Position numbers and translations under genes: made by a program. The notes beneath the pieces were generated by a model that was not told where the DNA came from, did no database searches, and was given only the letters and a program-made list of their open reading frames with translations. A stretch of 42,368 nt of DNA, from positions 1 through 42,368 of the forward strand of contig DASXEJ010000314.1 in assembly GCA_036490175.1 (NCBI GenBank), in the 5' to 3' direction. This document shows, piece after piece, positions 8,384 to 16,005 of this stretch. Source of the stretch: Pirellulales bacterium (GTDB lineage: Bacteria > Planctomycetota > Planctomycetia > Pirellulales > JACPPG01). How positions within the stretch are numbered: position 1 is the first letter of the stretch; each line of letters opens with the position of its first letter.

Positions 8384-9363
8384 TGTCTGGACTCCTGGAA
8401 AGGTGAACGACTCTTGATCGCGGACGACTGCGACAACCGGCCCGTAGTTCGCCCGTCGGCAAAGATCGGCGGCACAAATACGATGGGCAATGTCCGGTTA
8501 ATAGGCGATCGCCCGCGAGCTGCCAAACTCGCGTCCGAATTATATAGGCCATCTCTCCACGCGTCGTGTCGACGCCAACGGGGTGCCTTTCACGCGCCCG
8601 AACACTGGCATTCCTGGCGGCGCCCGCAAACCATCCGCAACGGTTAAGGAGCACCACGTTGTTTGTGTTCGCCGAAATAGTCCCTTCGGGGGGATGTCGA
8701 TAAGCTAGTAGCCTCATTTCTCTTGCCACAGTCGATCAGGACGTAAGCCAGATCGATGTTTGAGACTGCATTTCCCTGCAATCGCTAGCATGTCGTCTAC
8801 TGAAAACCGGATAAATCGGGCTACTTTTTTCTAGCGGTGGAATCCATTCCTCGTTATACTTGGGGCGTACGCGGGCCAAGCGGCTTGAGGTCTACACGCA
8901 CGCCGCCTTTCATGCCAGTGCCAGGGGAAAGCTAGCGAACTCATTCTGCCCACATGTTCGTCTAACGATCGGAATGGCCGCATCCCTTGCTGAGGGACCG
9001 GCAGTGTTCCCTGGTCTGTGGGTCTTTCGAGAATCGCTATTCAGGTAGTGTCGCGCGAAGTCCTGTGCGCGGTACTCAGGGCTTCGGTAGCCCCTGATTC
9101 AAACACTCTCGCGGCTATCCCATAGCCTTGGAACACCCGAGACGCGCACCAAATTCGTCGCTCGATGGCGGATATCACGCCGCCACGATCTGACGACTGA
9201 AGGTAGCTGACGGGCGATCTCAGGATTGCACGCCGGTCTGTCGTGACGAACTTCGGCGATGAGTTTCAAGGCAATTTCAATCGATAAATACGACGCCGTC
9301 GGAGCTTTGAGGCCAGTGTTCGCATTACGTGAAGAGGAGTCAGAGAAGTTGGGAGCCTATGCA
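8384..9363. other. Long non-coding region upstream of the PEP-CTERM gene
   Basis: About 980 bases without a convincing gene. The left part must carry the promoter of the minus-strand thioredoxin-domain gene; the right part holds the leader of the PEP-CTERM gene. A 62-codon open frame at 8860-9048 has no Shine-Dalgarno and no recognisable product. Two hairpins lie close together at 9076-9097 and 9113-9127. I found no tRNA, known riboswitch core or clear sigma-70 promoter by eye. Confidence 0.5.
9076..9127 (+). promoter_or_regulatory. Pair of hairpins in the PEP-CTERM leader region
   Basis: The first hairpin pairs TCAGGGCT (9076-9083) with AGCCCCTGA (9089-9097) as an eight-base-pair stem with one bulged C and a five-base loop. 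The second is a perfect GGCTAT (9113-9118)/ATAGCC (9122-9127) stem with a CCC loop. Neither is followed by a T run, so they are more likely leader structure than an intrinsic terminator. They end about 236 bases before the chosen PEP-CTERM start. Whether they are transcribed is unknown. Confidence 0.3.
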
Positions 9364-10212
9364 ATGCAACTATTGAAATTCGTGGGTCTTTGTCTCGTCG
9401 CTACGTGTGCCTTGGGACTATCGGGCGATCATGCCGGGGCGGTGACCCTCACTGTGGACGGCAATCTTGCCGATTGGGGTTTTCACGTCGCCGACAACAA
9501 CCACAGCACGTTTGTGCCGGCACCCGGACTCGACCTATTAGGGATTGACGTTCATGACCACAACGACAATGGCGGCATAAACGCCCCCTTGGACGTGTAT
9601 TCGGGTGGCCAAAAATTCGACGCCGAATGCTTGGCTGCGGCTGTGCAGGGCGGCAATCTCTTTATCGCCATCTCGACCGGACAACGACCTGACAACGGCT
9701 TTACCAACTATGCTCCGGGCGACATCAAGATCGACACTTCGGGCGGAGTCTACGGTGTCGAGGTGGGCGGCGGCATTGGTGGTGGCGCCGGCAGCGCCAT
9801 TACCACGGGGGCTCCTGGCGCGAGCTATACGATGAACGAAGGATTCACCACGGCATTCCATTCGACTCCCGCGGCACAAACCGCGGGCTCGGTATGGTTC
9901 AATCCGTATTTCACCTTCTTTCAGCAGATGCAGATTCCCGGTGCCACGTTCGTCGGAAACTCGAACTTTATCTATACGCGCAACACAGAAACTTCGCAGC
10001 ACGCGGTCATCGAATTGTCGATACCGCTCAGCTTCTTCGGCACCAATACGATCCAGAACATCAGTTGGGCCCCCTCCTGCGACAATTCCTTCTTGTCAAT
10101 TAACACCACCCAGGTGCCAGAGCCATCGTCGGTAGCGTTGGCATTGCTCGGCGCTTTCGGAGCATGTTGGACAACCCGCCGCCGGCGCGCTGTGAAAACC
10201 GCGTCGGTGTGA
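9364..10212 (+). CDS. PEP-CTERM sorting-signal protein
   Basis: Exported protein of about 282 residues carrying a C-terminal PEP-CTERM signal: VPEPSSVALALLGAFGACW followed by the basic cluster TTRRRR. Proteins with this tripartite tail are processed by an exosortase and usually end up in the envelope or extracellular matrix. An N-terminal signal peptide (MQLLKFVGLCLVATCALGLS) precedes VTLTVDGNLADWGF, an opening often seen in CBM9-like or related beta-sandwich domains; Gly-, Asn- and Thr-rich sequence follows. The open frame extends upstream to 9259, but the ATG at 9364 has GGGAG eight bases before it and starts the signal peptide directly, so I chose it. It is convergent with the TetR gene. 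No exosortase gene is in the window. The ligand is unknown. Confidence 0.88.
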   Translation: MQLLKFVGLCLVATCALGLSGDHAGAVTLTVDGNLADWGFHVADNNHSTFVPAPGLDLLGIDVHDHNDNGGINAPLDVYSGGQKFDAECLAAAVQGGNLFIAISTGQRPDNGFTNYAPGDIKIDTSGGVYGVEVGGGIGGGAGSAITTGAPGASYTMNEGFTTAFHSTPAAQTAGSVWFNPYFTFFQQMQIPGATFVGNSNFIYTRNTETSQHAVIELSIPLSFFGTNTIQNISWAPSCDNSFLSINTTQVPEPSSVALALLGAFGACWTTRRRRAVKTASV

Positions 10213-10262
10213 GCGGCGTTGTTCGCAATGCGGGCGAAGCGATAAACGTGCGATTGCGCGTA

Positions 10263-10279
10263 GCGCCCTCGTAGGGCGC
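10263..10279. terminator. Candidate bidirectional terminator hairpin
   Basis: A perfect seven-base-pair stem GCGCCCT/AGGGCGC with a CGT loop lies in the 76-base gap between the convergent PEP-CTERM and TetR genes. There is no T run on either strand, so a Rho-independent terminator is only a possibility based on position and stem strength. Confidence 0.4.
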
Positions 10280-10288
10280 GGCGAGTGG

Positions 10289-10936
10289 TTACTTCGTTTC
10301 CCGCTCGCGCTCGCTCAGCAATCCGCGCATCAAGATCTCGAGCAGCGATTGATATTGCTCTGTAAGCGATACCGACCGGCCGATGAAGTGGTTGGTAAAC
10401 ATCGTGCCGTAGAGCAGATTGCCGATGGCGTCCATAATGCGCTCCACGGGAATATCGTCGCGATAGCGCCCGGCATCGATCAATCCTTCGTGAACCGAGC
10501 GCCACTTCTGCCGATTCGCTTCCCGATATTCAAAGTACGTGGGGCGGCTGCGACTTTTGAAGTTGGCCCGCTCCTGAATCAACAGCTCCACGTGCTCGGG
10601 ATGATCTTCAAAAAACTGTAAATAAGCGCGGATGCCCCTGGAAATGCGGTCTATTGCATCGCCGGCCTCGTCGGCAGCCTCGCCGACGGCCGCTTGCATC
10701 TGGCGCATGCCGTTATCGACGCAGCTATAGAAGAGCGCTTCCTTGCTGGGGAAATAAAGGTACAGCGTACCCTTCGCGATCCCTAACTCGGCGGCCACGC
10801 GTTCCATTTCGCAGGCACTGTAGCCGAGTTCCGCAAATAGTCGCGCCGCGGCTTCGATGATGGCCTGACGTCGCTCCTCGCGACGATCGCTTGTACAAGC
10901 TTCAGATGATGGCGTTGACGCCTGCGGATTCGACAT
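10289..10936 (-). CDS. TetR-family transcriptional repressor of the adjacent RND efflux operon
   Basis: DNA-binding regulator of 215 residues. The N-terminal TetR helix-turn-helix domain covers about residues 18-66: RRQAIIEAAARLFAELGYSA, then MERVAAELGIAKGTLYLYF and PSKEALFYSCVD. The remaining helical domain is the variable ligand-binding and dimer part and gives no hint of the inducer. The ATG at 10936 has an AAGAG-type site six bases upstream. The gene is divergent from an RND efflux operon, and the shared gap holds a promoter and a long palindrome, so local repression of the pump genes, relieved by a pump substrate, is the likely role. The family and layout resemble AcrR-type control. The inducer and possible autoregulation are inferred, not seen. 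Confidence 0.93.
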   Translation of the reverse strand: MSNPQASTPSSEACTSDRREERRQAIIEAAARLFAELGYSACEMERVAAELGIAKGTLYLYFPSKEALFYSCVDNGMRQMQAAVGEAADEAGDAIDRISRGIRAYLQFFEDHPEHVELLIQERANFKSRSRPTYFEYREANRQKWRSVHEGLIDAGRYRDDIPVERIMDAIGNLLYGTMFTNHFIGRSVSLTEQYQSLLEILMRGLLSERERETK

Positions 10937-11129
10937 TAAAGGCTCTTAAGAAACAGTTACATCCGACCGCCTTGCGGCGGCTTGGATTACCTCAAAAGAG
11001 TGGCTTCCGACACAACCCGCTCGGAAATGATTCCTTACTTGACGCTTCAGCCTTCCCCCGGGCAACGTTCGCGTCAGCCTTTGGACAACCTTGAACCAGC
11101 GGATGCGGTTATTTGTCCTCACCCTCGTA

Positions 11130-11157
11130 TTGCACAGCCTTGGTAGCCGTCTATAAT
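11130..11157 (+). promoter_or_regulatory. Sigma-70-like promoter of the RND efflux operon
   Basis: TTGCAC at 11130-11135 and a consensus TATAAT at 11152-11157 are separated by 16 bases, on the strand of the efflux genes. Transcription would begin near 11163-11165, leaving a leader of about 80 bases before the ATG at 11246. The -35 box matches consensus at three of six positions, the -10 box at all six. The palindrome starts about five bases after the predicted start site. Confidence 0.6.
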
Positions 11158-11168
11158 CTACCAAGAAG

Positions 11169-11196
11169 CTGGGTGACTGACTAGTCAGTCACCCAG
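11169..11196. promoter_or_regulatory. 28-base perfect palindrome, probable TetR-family operator
   Basis: The whole 28-base span equals its own reverse complement; its core is TGACTGACTAGTCAGTCA flanked by matched CTGGG and CCCAG arms. TetR-family dimers typically bind palindromes of this kind. It sits immediately downstream of the predicted transcription start and 49 bases before the membrane-fusion gene, where bound repressor would block initiation or early elongation. It could also fold as a hairpin in RNA, but no T run follows. Confidence 0.7.
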
Positions 11197-11245
11197 AACG
11201 AACCGTCTTCCCTGCCGAATCCTGCCCCCCTCGTAAAGCATTCAA

Positions 11246-12523
11246 ATGTCGCGACCCTCTGCCAGGAATGTCGCTTTGCCTTCCCAAGTTGGGTTATTTC
11301 GCCCGTCGGTTGTTCCTTTTGCAGGCTTGCTCGTACTCACGGTCGGCTTGTCCGCGATTGGCGGCTGCAATCGCAAGGCGGCCCCTCTGCCGGCCGCTAA
11401 AGCCCAGCAGGTTTTGTACACAAACCCGGTCGAGGAAACCATCTCGGAGTACGAGGAGTTCACGGGCCGCACTGCCGCAGTCAAGACGGTCCAAATTCAT
11501 GCCCGGGTTAGCGGGTATCTCGACAAGGTTTTGTTTGAAGACGGTGCCGAAGTCAAAACTGGGGACATGTTGTTTCATATCGACCCACGCTGGTTTCAGG
11601 CCGAAGCCAATCAGGCTGCTGCCAACGTGAATCAGTACGAGTCGCGGATCGAGAGGCTCAATCGTCAAGTGGCGCGAGCCACTCCCTTGATCGAAAATCG
11701 GGTCAAGTCCCAAGAGGAATTCGACCAATACACATTTGACCATGCCGAAGCCAAGGCCACGCTCAAGGGGCTGATCGCCGCCCAGCAGTTGGCCGACCTG
11801 AATCTCAGCTACACGCGTGTCACTTCGCCGATTGATGGCCGGATTAGCCGCCGCATGGTCGACCCCGGCAATTTGGTTCGTGCCGATCAAACAGTGCTCA
11901 CTACCATCGTTTCGATGGACCCGATTTATGCTTACTTCGACATCGACGAGCGCACGGTGCTGCGCCTGCGGCGTTTGGTGCGCGAAGGTCGGATCAGGTC
12001 GACGCGCGAATCCCAAGTCACGGTCCAGGTAGCACTAGCCGACGAAGCCGAATTCAATCTCTCAGGCGCGGTGGATTTCGTTGATAACCAAATCGATCCC
12101 AGCACTGGCACCCTGCGGTTGCGGGCCGTAATTCGCAATCCGCAACGACTGCTGTCTCCCGGCTTGTTTGTGCGCATTCGTTTTCCTGTCGGCGATCCGC
12201 ATCCTGCGCTATTGATACCCGAAGAGGCCCTAGCGACGGACCAAGGGCAGCGATTCGTCTATGTGATCGGCGATAATAATCGGGTGGCCTACCGCCGCGT
12301 GATCGCCGGCATGTTGCTGAACGGTCGACGTGTGATTACTGAAGGACTGGCGGCGACCGATCGTGTCGCCGTCACAGGCCTGCAGCGGCTGCGCAAGGAT
12401 CTGGAAGTCGACCCTCGGCCCCAACAAAGTGAATCAACAGCGACGGCCGCCATTGACACCTCAGCTCCCACGGTTACCGAGGCGAAAGGGCCGTCGACCG
12501 GGCCTTCTCCCGGAGCCCGTTAG
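11246..12523 (+). CDS. RND efflux periplasmic adaptor (membrane-fusion) lipoprotein
   Basis: Adaptor subunit of a tripartite RND efflux pump, 425 residues, of the AcrA/MexA type. It links the inner-membrane pump to an outer-membrane channel. A lipoprotein signal ends in LSAIGGC, making Cys41 the likely lipidated residue. The order of domains is typical: barrel-sandwich half (IHARVSGYLDKVLFEDGAEV, about 88-107), helical hairpin (about 125-185), second lipoyl half (LSYTRVTSPIDGRISRRMVD), beta-barrel (VSMDPIYAYFDIDERTV), and membrane-proximal domain to about residue 395. A Ser/Thr/Pro-rich tail follows. It is first in a three-gene operon with two RND pumps, spaced 94 bases from the first pump. 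The substrate cannot be deduced. Confidence 0.93.
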   Translation: MSRPSARNVALPSQVGLFRPSVVPFAGLLVLTVGLSAIGGCNRKAAPLPAAKAQQVLYTNPVEETISEYEEFTGRTAAVKTVQIHARVSGYLDKVLFEDGAEVKTGDMLFHIDPRWFQAEANQAAANVNQYESRIERLNRQVARATPLIENRVKSQEEFDQYTFDHAEAKATLKGLIAAQQLADLNLSYTRVTSPIDGRISRRMVDPGNLVRADQTVLTTIVSMDPIYAYFDIDERTVLRLRRLVREGRIRSTRESQVTVQVALADEAEFNLSGAVDFVDNQIDPSTGTLRLRAVIRNPQRLLSPGLFVRIRFPVGDPHPALLIPEEALATDQGQRFVYVIGDNNRVAYRRVIAGMLLNGRRVITEGLAATDRVAVTGLQRLRKDLEVDPRPQQSESTATAAIDTSAPTVTEAKGPSTGPSPGAR

Positions 12524-12617
12524 ACGCCGCGTTGTGGATGACGACGCAGCCGAGCGTAGCACGATTGTCGTTGCGAGGGCGGCGTAACGATGTCCTGTAA
12601 CAAGTGAGCGTCCGAGC

Positions 12618-15600
12618 GTGTTTTCACGATTCTTCATCGATCGGCCGATATTTGCCTCGGTGCTGTCGATCGTCATCACGCTGGCCGGCGGGGTCGCCGT
12701 TTATACGCTGCCCCTCGCGCAGTTTCCGCCGGTCACGCCCCCCACGGTACAGGTGGATTGCAACTATCCAGGCGCCAGCGCCCAGGTCGTGGCACAGACC
12801 GTGGCCTCGCCCATCGAGCAACAAGTCAATGGCGTCGAAGACATGCTCTATATGTCTTCGCAGAGCACCAACGACGGCTCGTATACGCTGACCGTCACGT
12901 TCAAACCGGGCATTGATCTGAACCTGGCCCAGGTGCTGGTACAAAATCGCGTCAGCCTGGCCATGCCGTTGTTGCCCGAGGTCGTGCGTCAAACCGGTGT
13001 CACGACGCGTAAGAGATCGCCCGACATCCTGATGACGGTCAGCATCAATTCTCCCGACCGGCGTTACGACCAACTGTATTTGAGCAATTATGCCCTGATG
13101 CGCATTCGAGACGAATTGTCTCGCCTTTCAGGAATCAGCGAGGTACTGGTCTTTGGTCAGCGCGATTACAGCATGCGCATTTGGCTCGACCCCGATAAGC
13201 TGGCCTCGCGCAACCTCGAAGTTTCGGACGTCGTGAACGCCGTGCGCGAGCAAAACATGCACGTCGCGCTCGGCCAAATCGGTCAACCGCCGGCGATTTC
13301 CGGACAACTCAAGCAGATGCCGTTGGCCGTGCGCGGACGTCTCATTACCCCGGAAGAATTCGAGAATATCGTCGTTAAGTTCACCGAGGAACGCCGCTCA
13401 GTGCGCGTTCGCGACGTGGGGCGCGTCGAACTCGGCGCGCGCAGCTCTGACATCAGCAATCGGTTCGATGGCAAACCGACCGTGGGCTTGGCGGTATTCC
13501 AGCTGCCCGACGCTAACGCCTTGGACACGGCCGATCGCGTGAAGGCCAAGATGGTTGAACTATCGCATGATTTTCCGGACGGGGTAGTTTACGAAATCGG
13601 CTACGATACGACCCCCTACATCCGCGAATCGGTGGGCGAGGTCTTTAAATCTCTGCGCGATGCCGTGGTGCTCGTGGCGCTTGTGGTACTGGTATTCCTG
13701 CAAGGATGGCGCGCCTCGATCATTCCTTTGGTCGCCGTGCCTGTGGCGATCGTGGGAACATTCGCCGCCATGGCCGTTGTCGGCTTCAGCTTGAACAACC
13801 TCACATTGTTTGGGCTGGTGCTCGCCATCGGCATCGTCGTCGATGACGCTATCGTCGTCGTCGAAGCAGTCGAATATCACATAGAACAGGGATTGTCCCC
13901 CCGCGATGCGGCCATTCGCGCCATGGACGAGGTCGCAGGGCCGATCATTGCCGTCGGTCTGGTGCTGACGGCCGTCTTCGTGCCTTGCGCCTTTATCTCG
14001 GGCATCGTCGGACAATTCTTCCGGCAATTTGCTCTGACGATCGCGATATCTACCGTCATTTCCACAATCAATTCGCTGACCCTCAGCCCGGCACTCGCGG
14101 CCGTCTTGCTTCGCCCGCGACACGGCAAGCAGGATTGGCTGACGCGGATTGTGGATTTTGTGCTCGGCTGGTTCTTTCGCCTATTTAACCTGGGCGTTCG
14201 CACATCCACTTCCGCGTACATCAGCGTCGTCGGAAAACTGCTGCGGGTTCCCATACTAGTGCTAGGAGTCTACGGCGTTTTGCTGTGGCTCACCTACTGG
14301 GGTTTTCATCAGTTGCCGAGCGGGTTCATCCCCTCGCAGGACAAGGGCTATCTCGTCGCCAGCGTGCAAATGCCGGATGCCACAAGCGCCGAGCGTACAA
14401 GCAACGAAATGGCGCTGATCGAACAGATCGTCATGGAGACGCCAGGCGTCAAGAACGTGAATTCGGTAGCCGGCAACTCGTTCATGCTGAGCGCGTATGG
14501 CTCGAGCTTTGGTTCGATGTTTATCATTCTCGACGACTTCGACGAACGGAGGACGCCCGACCTTTCGGCCGATGCCATTTTGGCGTCCTTGCGCAAGCAA
14601 ATCGCGGCAGAAGTGCCTGACGCGCTAGTGAATATCTTTCCGCCGCCGGCGGTTTCTGGTTTGGGGCGTGCCGGCGGATTCAAGCTGATGGTCGAGGATC
14701 GTGGCGATCTGGGATTGGTCGAGTTGCAGCGTCAGACCGACAACCTGGTGAAAAAAGGAAACGAAACCCAAGGTTTGACCGGTCTGTTCACGGTTTATAA
14801 AACCGATTCTCCGCAGTTGTACGTCGACGTCGATCGCAAAGCCTGCCTGACGCAGGGGATCAGCCTGGGCGAGTTGTTCGACACGCTGCAATCGTATTTA
14901 GGCTCGCGGTACATCAACGATTTCAACCGCTTCGGCCGCACCTGGCAGGTAATAGTCCAGGCGGATTCGAGGTTCCGCGACCAGGTCGAAGATGTCAAAC
15001 GATTGCGTGTGCGCAACGCGGCGGGTGATATGGTGCCTCTCGGCACGCTGGCGACTGTCTCGCCTGTCGGCGGGCCGTTAGTGCTGACGCGATACAACAT
15101 GTATCCGGCTGCCGGCATCAACGGTAACGCGGCACCAGGTTTTAGCACTGGACAAGCGATCGACGCGCTGGAAACCGTGGCGCGTCACGAGCTGCCGCAG
15201 TCCATGTCTGTCGAGTGGACCGAGCTAGCTTACTTGGAGCAGTTGTCCGGCAATACGGGCATGATCGTTTTTGCCTTCTCGGTAATCTTCGTGTTTTTGG
15301 TACTCGCCGCGCTGTACGAGAGTTGGTCGATGCCCTTGGCCGTCATTCTGGTGGTGCCGATGTGCGTGTTGTGCTCCATCGCCGGCGTGGCCATCGGCAA
15401 GATGGACATTAATATTTTTACGCAGGTCGGATTCGTCGTGTTGATCGGTTTGGCATGTAAGAACGCGATCCTAATCGTGGAATTCGCAAAATACCGGCGT
15501 GAAGAGGGAGCCGCTGTTCGCGAGGCCGTACTGCAAGCCTGCCGGCTAAGATTGCGCCCGATCTTGATGACTTCCTTTGCGTTCATTTTGGGGGTTTTGC

Positions 15601-15932
15601 CGCTAGTCGTGGCCACCGGTGCCGGTGCCGAAATGCGGCGTGCCCTCGGCACTGCCGTATTTGCCGGGATGTTGGGAGTAACTTTTTTTGGCGTCTTGCT
15701 GACGCCCGTGTTTTTCTCGGTCATCGATCGGCTGGCTCACCTGCACGTGTTCACGCAAGGGCCACTGGCGCGGCTCGGCGCCGGCGTATTGGCGATACTG
15801 CAACCACATGGATGGTGGCTTGTAGCGCGGCGAGGCGTCGGGGCGATCAGGCGCGTCAAGCCAGACATAGAGCCGGAGAGCGAAGCAGAACTCGCTCGCA
15901 AGGAGACTTCGTCGAGCACGCCCGATAGCTAG
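12618..15932 (+). CDS. RND multidrug efflux pump subunit, HAE1 family (first of tandem pair)
   Basis: Inner-membrane proton-driven exporter of 1104 residues, AcrB-like. The GTG start at 12618 gives the canonical N-terminus MFSRFFIDRPIFASVL. Two porter halves and 12 transmembrane segments are recognisable. The proton-relay pair Asp409-Asp410 lies in GIVVDDAIVVVEAVE (TM4), and Lys948 in GLACKNAILIVEFAK (TM10), matching AcrB Asp407, Asp408 and Lys940. GFIPSQDKGYL opens the second porter half. The C-terminus is extended by roughly 55 residues after TM12 (Arg/Glu-rich, cytoplasmic) compared with its downstream paralogue. Substrate specificity is unknown. It is 73 bases upstream of the second pump; one adaptor for two pumps suggests either a mixed trimer of the MdtBC type or two alternative pumps sharing an adaptor. 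Confidence 0.94.
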   Translation: MFSRFFIDRPIFASVLSIVITLAGGVAVYTLPLAQFPPVTPPTVQVDCNYPGASAQVVAQTVASPIEQQVNGVEDMLYMSSQSTNDGSYTLTVTFKPGIDLNLAQVLVQNRVSLAMPLLPEVVRQTGVTTRKRSPDILMTVSINSPDRRYDQLYLSNYALMRIRDELSRLSGISEVLVFGQRDYSMRIWLDPDKLASRNLEVSDVVNAVREQNMHVALGQIGQPPAISGQLKQMPLAVRGRLITPEEFENIVVKFTEERRSVRVRDVGRVELGARSSDISNRFDGKPTVGLAVFQLPDANALDTADRVKAKMVELSHDFPDGVVYEIGYDTTPYIRESVGEVFKSLRDAVVLVALVVLVFLQGWRASIIPLVAVPVAIVGTFAAMAVVGFSLNNLTLFGLVLAIGIVVDDAIVVVEAVEYHIEQGLSPRDAAIRAMDEVAGPIIAVGLVLTAVFVPCAFISGIVGQFFRQFALTIAISTVISTINSLTLSPALAAVLLRPRHGKQDWLTRIVDFVLGWFFRLFNLGVRTSTSAYISVVGKLLRVPILVLGVYGVLLWLTYWGFHQLPSGFIPSQDKGYLVASVQMPDATSAERTSNEMALIEQIVMETPGVKNVNSVAGNSFMLSAYGSSFGSMFIILDDFDERRTPDLSADAILASLRKQIAAEVPDALVNIFPPPAVSGLGRAGGFKLMVEDRGDLGLVELQRQTDNLVKKGNETQGLTGLFTVYKTDSPQLYVDVDRKACLTQGISLGELFDTLQSYLGSRYINDFNRFGRTWQVIVQADSRFRDQVEDVKRLRVRNAAGDMVPLGTLATVSPVGGPLVLTRYNMYPAAGINGNAAPGFSTGQAIDALETVARHELPQSMSVEWTELAYLEQLSGNTGMIVFAFSVIFVFLVLAALYESWSMPLAVILVVPMCVLCSIAGVAIGKMDINIFTQVGFVVLIGLACKNAILIVEFAKYRREEGAAVREAVLQACRLRLRPILMTSFAFILGVLPLVVATGAGAEMRRALGTAVFAGMLGVTFFGVLLTPVFFSVIDRLAHLHVFTQGPLARLGAGVLAILQPHGWWLVARRGVGAIRRVKPDIEPESEAELARKETSSSTPDS

Positions 15933-16005
15933 GAAGCCCATTAGACAAATTAGAGCCAACTGAGCACTACCCACCCGTTAACTGACTACTTGACGCTGGC
16001 AACAC

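Larger units (their letters stand above)
10937..11245. other. Divergent control region between tetR-like and RND operon
   Basis: This 309-base gap separates the repressor gene from the membrane-fusion gene. It contains the sigma-70-like promoter at 11130-11157 and the palindrome at 11169-11196. I see no gene in it. The repressor's own promoter, which must read leftward, is not obvious; the palindrome lies 232 bases from the repressor start, so autoregulation from this site is uncertain. Confidence 0.6.

Noticed and set aside
8860..9048. 62-codon open frame in the long gap
   Set aside because: No Shine-Dalgarno, no recognisable product, and length expected by chance.
11169..11196. The palindrome as an intrinsic terminator
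   Set aside because: No T run follows and it lies right after a consensus promoter next to a TetR gene, so an operator fits better.
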